Position numbers and translations under genes: made by a program
The notes under the pieces: model-generated
Databases searched by the model: none
What the model saw: only the letters and a program-made list of their open reading frames with translations
What the model was told of the DNA's origin: nothing
Shown here: piece after piece, positions 60,661-64,000 of the stretch
Numbering within the stretch: position 1 is the stretch's first letter
How the letters are laid out: each line of letters opens with the position of its first letter
Assembly (NCBI GenBank): GCA_001695595.3
Contig: MBPM02000007.1
Span: 868,001 to 932,000, forward strand
Direction of reading: 5' to 3'
From: Plasmopara viticola
Taxonomy: Eukaryota; Oomycota; Peronosporomycetes; Peronosporales; Peronosporaceae
Length of the DNA: 64,000 nucleotides

Positions 60661-61189
60661 CTACGTACTTAGCAAGAAGCTTGGCTAGTCAAAGTGTTGA
60701 TGGCCATTTCGTAATCTGTTCGGCGAAATCGTCGTCCGCGTAATCGTCATCAGATATGACACCTACAATCTTTCTTAAATGACACAAGTCGATGTTTTTC
60801 ATTTGTGACTGCTGGCAATTATTTCGAGATCTATGCAACATTGCGGAAGAAAATTGCTATAACAGTAATCAACTTTTCTATGGTTTTAGAAGAGACATCA
60901 CGCCATTTGTCAAGCTCAATTCGATAAGCGATGTACCTGAAATCGAAAACATCTCTGTTAACTAATGGTTGGTATTATTTGTTTTGCGTTTTGTCGTTTA
61001 GTACTACGGTGTACGCAACGGTCTGACTTCAAATCTTGTGACTAATATGCGCTTACAGACTGTCAATTATTCACCAGTTGAGTTAAGTTCCGCCTTCCTC
61101 TTGTTGCCTCAACTTTGATGCTCTTCTAACCTTTTTTTTTAATTTTAGGAGCCGAGAACATAGTTGAGCCTTAAATTATATCGTTTTGT

Positions 61190-62330
61190 TGTAGCAATAT
61201 GTTTGCACAATACGCCTTCATGTAGTCTTCCCAGAAGTTCGATCTTGCTCATTCGTTGAGAGTATCTTAAAGCAGTCTGTTGTCACTTCTTCGAGCACCA
61301 GCATAAGCACGATCTTAAACAAACGTAATCCCTCCTTCAGTCATTCTGATGTCATATCTTGTAACTATTTTTGGTCCGTGATGACGGTTGCAATCTCTAC
61401 TGAAATCGATTTTTTTAATAGTGCACTCGCCAAGTATTTGTCAGCTGTAGATAATTCTGGCACTTCCACAATATGCTGCATTAGCAGTAGCTGCTGAAAT
61501 CGATATTTGCGGTGCGCTTTAATTATTCCATTCCTCTTCGATTTCATTGTACATCTTATGTAACGCGCTCATAAGTTTTTGAAGACTCATTCACGGATTC
61601 TTTTGGACCTATCGGTGTCTGCTTATTGTGCATCAGCACGGACAAAACGTCGAACGGATCTCTGTATCACAAAACGATCGGCATCAGCTTAATCACATTA
61701 ACATGGCTCGAGCTGGGATGTTCTGTGGATGGTGAAATCAGCATCTTGTGAATAGCGCTGCAAGCCATGTATTCATCAGCTGCATGCGACTCTTACTTTA
61801 CCACCACAAAATGCACTTGCAAAAGTTGCTTGAAACTGAAACTGAAAGAGCGCGTGAAGTTGTCATCACAACTTATTGCATTGCACTAATAATGCAGCCA
61901 GAAGATGATGACTTGTTCAAAAGTTTTTTGGTAATAAGGCAAAATTTTACACGAGGGTTTTTCACATCCGACCAAATTAGCACCAAAATTTCGAGACCAC
62001 TTTAATTGTGAAATTTTTAAGTAAAGTTGTATTTTCAAGGAGAGATGTAAACAGCACAGTGCTGACACAGTTTCTGCATTGACTGCAGTAATTAGGACCT
62101 TGGATTATGCTTCGGCATCATAATTGTTGCAACAAAAAACTCGTATTTAGATTGATGGCCAAGTTGACTGATCAATTGGTGAGACATTGCATGTCGTCTT
62201 ATTACGCTTAAGTATTGCATTTTCAAACTTTACGTGGCTACACCTTTTATAGTCTATATTATTAGGTCGGCAAATTCTATAATTGTCATCCCTGCCTTGT
62301 TTTCGTCGTAGAAAAGCTAAAATCGAGAAA
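61190..62330 (-). pseudogene. LWY effector relic 7, heavily decayed
   Basis: Minus-strand similarity to copy 4 across most of the gene. The EER-like and following segment (DENKAGMTIIEFADL) is at about 62315-62265, and first-WY-module traces lie at about 62170-62100. The second LWY module is at about 61790-61600 and the ALLKKSISVEIATVI stretch at 61440-61380. The last module with codons for LVLEEVTTDCF lies near 61320-61260. Large deletions, stops and frame changes throughout. The signal peptide is not clearly preserved. It is the oldest-looking member of the family here. Confidence 0.7.
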
Positions 62331-62860
62331 TTTCGCGATAGGAATACAATATATCAGACTTTTAGTTAGGACACCATTAAATTTTCAAAGATACAGTCTA
62401 CGATGCAAAGGTGCTGGACTGAACTAAATGTCACTAAGCTGCAACGAGGTGTGGCGAGCTACGAAGAACCCTATCAGCACGTAGATGGCAAGGCACAAAT
62501 GTGAAAATAGTGAGTATAGAATTAAATTATGATTTCTAGAACTGCCGTAAAAAATAACTGAGTATTTTTTATGCTAAATTTCTTTCGATAAGTAGAGTGC
62601 AATACGTATTCCACCTAAAAAGTAAATAAACACAACAAACGCGTTTGCCGTTTTCTGACAGTTTCTTGTGTGTCGTAGATGCCGCGCATCGTCTAACAAC
62701 AATAGTACTGGTGCCTTCTTCGCTGTAAATGACTATGTATATATTCTGTACGTGGTGACGTCCTCGAATCGCGACCTTACGGGCCGCTAGAGACGCGTTG
62801 ACAAACTATCCTGACACCAGTCAATGCACCGAAATAAGCCTCAAATAGTCAAACAGGGAT
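62331..62860. other. Upstream region of relic 7
   Basis: No gene. 62440-62490 (aacgaggtgtggcgagctac) matches the reverse complement of 28870-28890 upstream of copy 3, and 62660-62800 matches 46830-46940 upstream of copy 4. Confidence 0.5.
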
Positions 62861-63440
62861 GAGAATCATCCATTACACACAGAACATAATTCGACTGCTA
62901 GTGGAGGCGGTTGAAAGCCACCAAAATCAAGTCTCGAAGAATATGTTAGAGCTAGCCAATGCGCGTTGAAGAGTCTGTGAGCAATACCTTGTGCTGCAAC
63001 AAAGCTTTATCAAACTTCTCAAGTACATCATACAGAAGTTCGAAATTATAATGCAGAGTGATGGTGTAATTATACGAGGACAAATCCATTGCTGAACGCA
63101 AATTATTATGCCAATAACCATATTTGGCACTAGTGCGACCAGTTTTTTTATCCTACTTCTCAACGAAGCAGCAAAGCCGGTGCAGTCAAAACGCGTTCGT
63201 GCTCGGACCACGCAAGGAAGTGGAAACGAAACAAGTGAAAAAAGACGCGTGGTCAATTTAACAGTCCGAAACAGGAGCGAAAGATACTAATCATGCGCTA
63301 ATTTTGGGGTCTTATGGAGCATGGGATGCCAGTAAGGCGGCAATATAAGGAGCAAGTGTGTTTTTTGTAGAATACTGGGAACGGGCTGGCAGAAGAAGCG
63401 AATGTGAATGAGATGCATTCTCGGGTACATGACATTATGA
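62861..63440 (+). pseudogene. D-family relic, divergent partner of relic 7
   Basis: The plus strand reads RLLVEAVESHQNQVSKNMLE then ANAR, a stop, RVCEQYLVLQQSF (62890-63010). This matches 47025-47165 of the copy 4 partner. Further on, 63108-63290 is open, with a hydrophobic start and a very basic end (RARTTQGSGNETSEKRR). At about 63380-63440 AEEANVNEMHSRVHDIM corresponds to ETQVPAMAELWVRDMM. Broken by stops. The interval 63441-63700 shows an unassigned open stretch (63448-63681). Confidence 0.45.
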
Positions 63441-63449
63441 TTCCAATTT

Positions 63450-63838
63450 GGTCAAACACAACGACACAAGAATTTTTTTGTATTGCTTAACCCACTGCAA
63501 CGAGCTCGTGATTGTAAAGGTGCTCGTGCGATCTTTGCTCGTAGACTACTTCTTGGAAGCGTTTGATCTGTCAACGCTCCATTTGCGACATCATTCTTCA
63601 GTGTATGATCGCACACCTGCAAGCTTCAACATCACATTACAAAACGATATACATTTCACGTACGACATGACCGAAATGTAATGACGTACTTTCTGTTGAG
63701 AAGAAAGTAGTAACGAAGTAAGTATACTTATCCTGACCAATGAACGGCTACCATATGTAATTACTCATTGTGACGTACTTGTAATTACTGTGAAGCCATC
63801 CACCTGTTCAACATGCATTCAGCGGTCTAATGTTAACA
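63450..63838 (-). mobile_element. Start of a copia-type 3' LTR
   Basis: On the minus strand a purine run GAGTGGGAG is followed by TGTTAACATT at 63838, the expected polypurine tract plus TG start of an LTR. The far end of the LTR could not be located; the left limit given is a guess. Confidence 0.5.
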
Positions 63839-63999
63839 CTCCCACTCACCGCTAATGATGTGTCCTTTGTTGCTGACTTGGTCTTGATTCCGGAGGGTTC
63901 GCGCAGATACTTCAGCATCTTGGTTCCAAGCGCCTTGGTTAGCATATCAACAAGCTGACTCTTTGTATCAATGTAAGTAATCTTGATTAATCCATGCTG
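63808..63999 (-). CDS. Ty1/copia polyprotein, C-terminal end (partial)
   Basis: An open minus-strand frame enters from beyond the right edge and ends at TGA 63810-63808. The 63 visible residues carry the characteristic end of a copia RNase H domain (ITYIDTKSQLVDMLTKAL, then KMLKYLREPSGI), followed by a tail that runs into the LTR. No stop or frameshift is present in the visible part. The polypurine tract lies within the last codons, as in many copia elements. Whether the whole element is intact cannot be judged from this window. Confidence 0.85.
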   Translation of the reverse strand, partial: QHGLIKITYIDTKSQLVDMLTKALGTKMLKYLREPSGIKTKSATKDTSLAVSGSVNIRPLNAC

Positions 64000-64000
64000 A

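Overview
The window looks like a gene-poor, repeat-rich accessory region from a plant-pathogenic oomycete (Peronosporales; downy mildew or Phytophthora type). The evidence is a family of secreted proteins with an N-terminal signal peptide, an acidic EER-like stretch and repeated WY/LWY modules, sitting among decayed Ty3/gypsy, Ty1/copia and Polinton-type elements related to those of oomycete genomes. The species cannot be fixed from sequence alone. Only three coding units look undamaged: one LWY effector on the minus strand (44504-46393), one small two-exon gene of unknown function (7520-8193, minus), and the terminal piece of a copia polyprotein at the right edge.

Layout. 0-7.3 kb: degenerate sequence ending in a Polinton-like DNA polymerase B pseudogene (minus). 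7.5-8.2 kb: two-exon gene. 8.4-12 kb: decayed partner gene (minus) and effector copy 1 (plus, one frameshift). 12.1-16.4 kb: gypsy element A (minus). 16.4-21 kb: unassigned coding-like relics. 20.3-24.1 kb: partner relic and effector copy 2 (plus, frameshifted, one LWY module short). 25.6-27 kb: LTR-retroelement relic. 27.7-31.3 kb: partner relic and effector copy 3 (plus, nonsense codon and lost tail). 31.8-34.3 kb: gypsy element C (plus). 34.6-41 kb: effector relics 5, 6 and a C-terminal scrap, mixed with a recurring repeat called R here. 41.5-43.8 kb: LTR fragment and a second Polinton-like polymerase relic (plus). 44.5-47.8 kb: intact effector copy 4 (minus) with its divergent partner relic (plus). 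47.9-49.1 kb: inverted copy of the 26 kb retroelement. 49.1-52.3 kb: nothing assignable. 52.3-60 kb: inverted pair of retroelement fragments flanking gypsy element B. 61.2-63.5 kb: heavily decayed effector relic 7 (minus) and its partner relic (plus). 63.8-64 kb: copia polyprotein end and LTR start (minus).

How it fits together. The repeating unit is larger than the effector gene. Most copies carry the same 90-110 base leader and, in the opposite direction, traces of a second gene family with coiled-coil-like stretches. So a head-to-head pair seems to have been duplicated at least six times and then decayed, with transposable elements inserting between and into the copies. The effector proteins are expected to be secreted and possibly delivered to plant cells. 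Their targets cannot be read from the sequence. Family letters (A-C, D, R) and copy numbers are labels for this window only. Relic boundaries are approximate unless stated otherwise.
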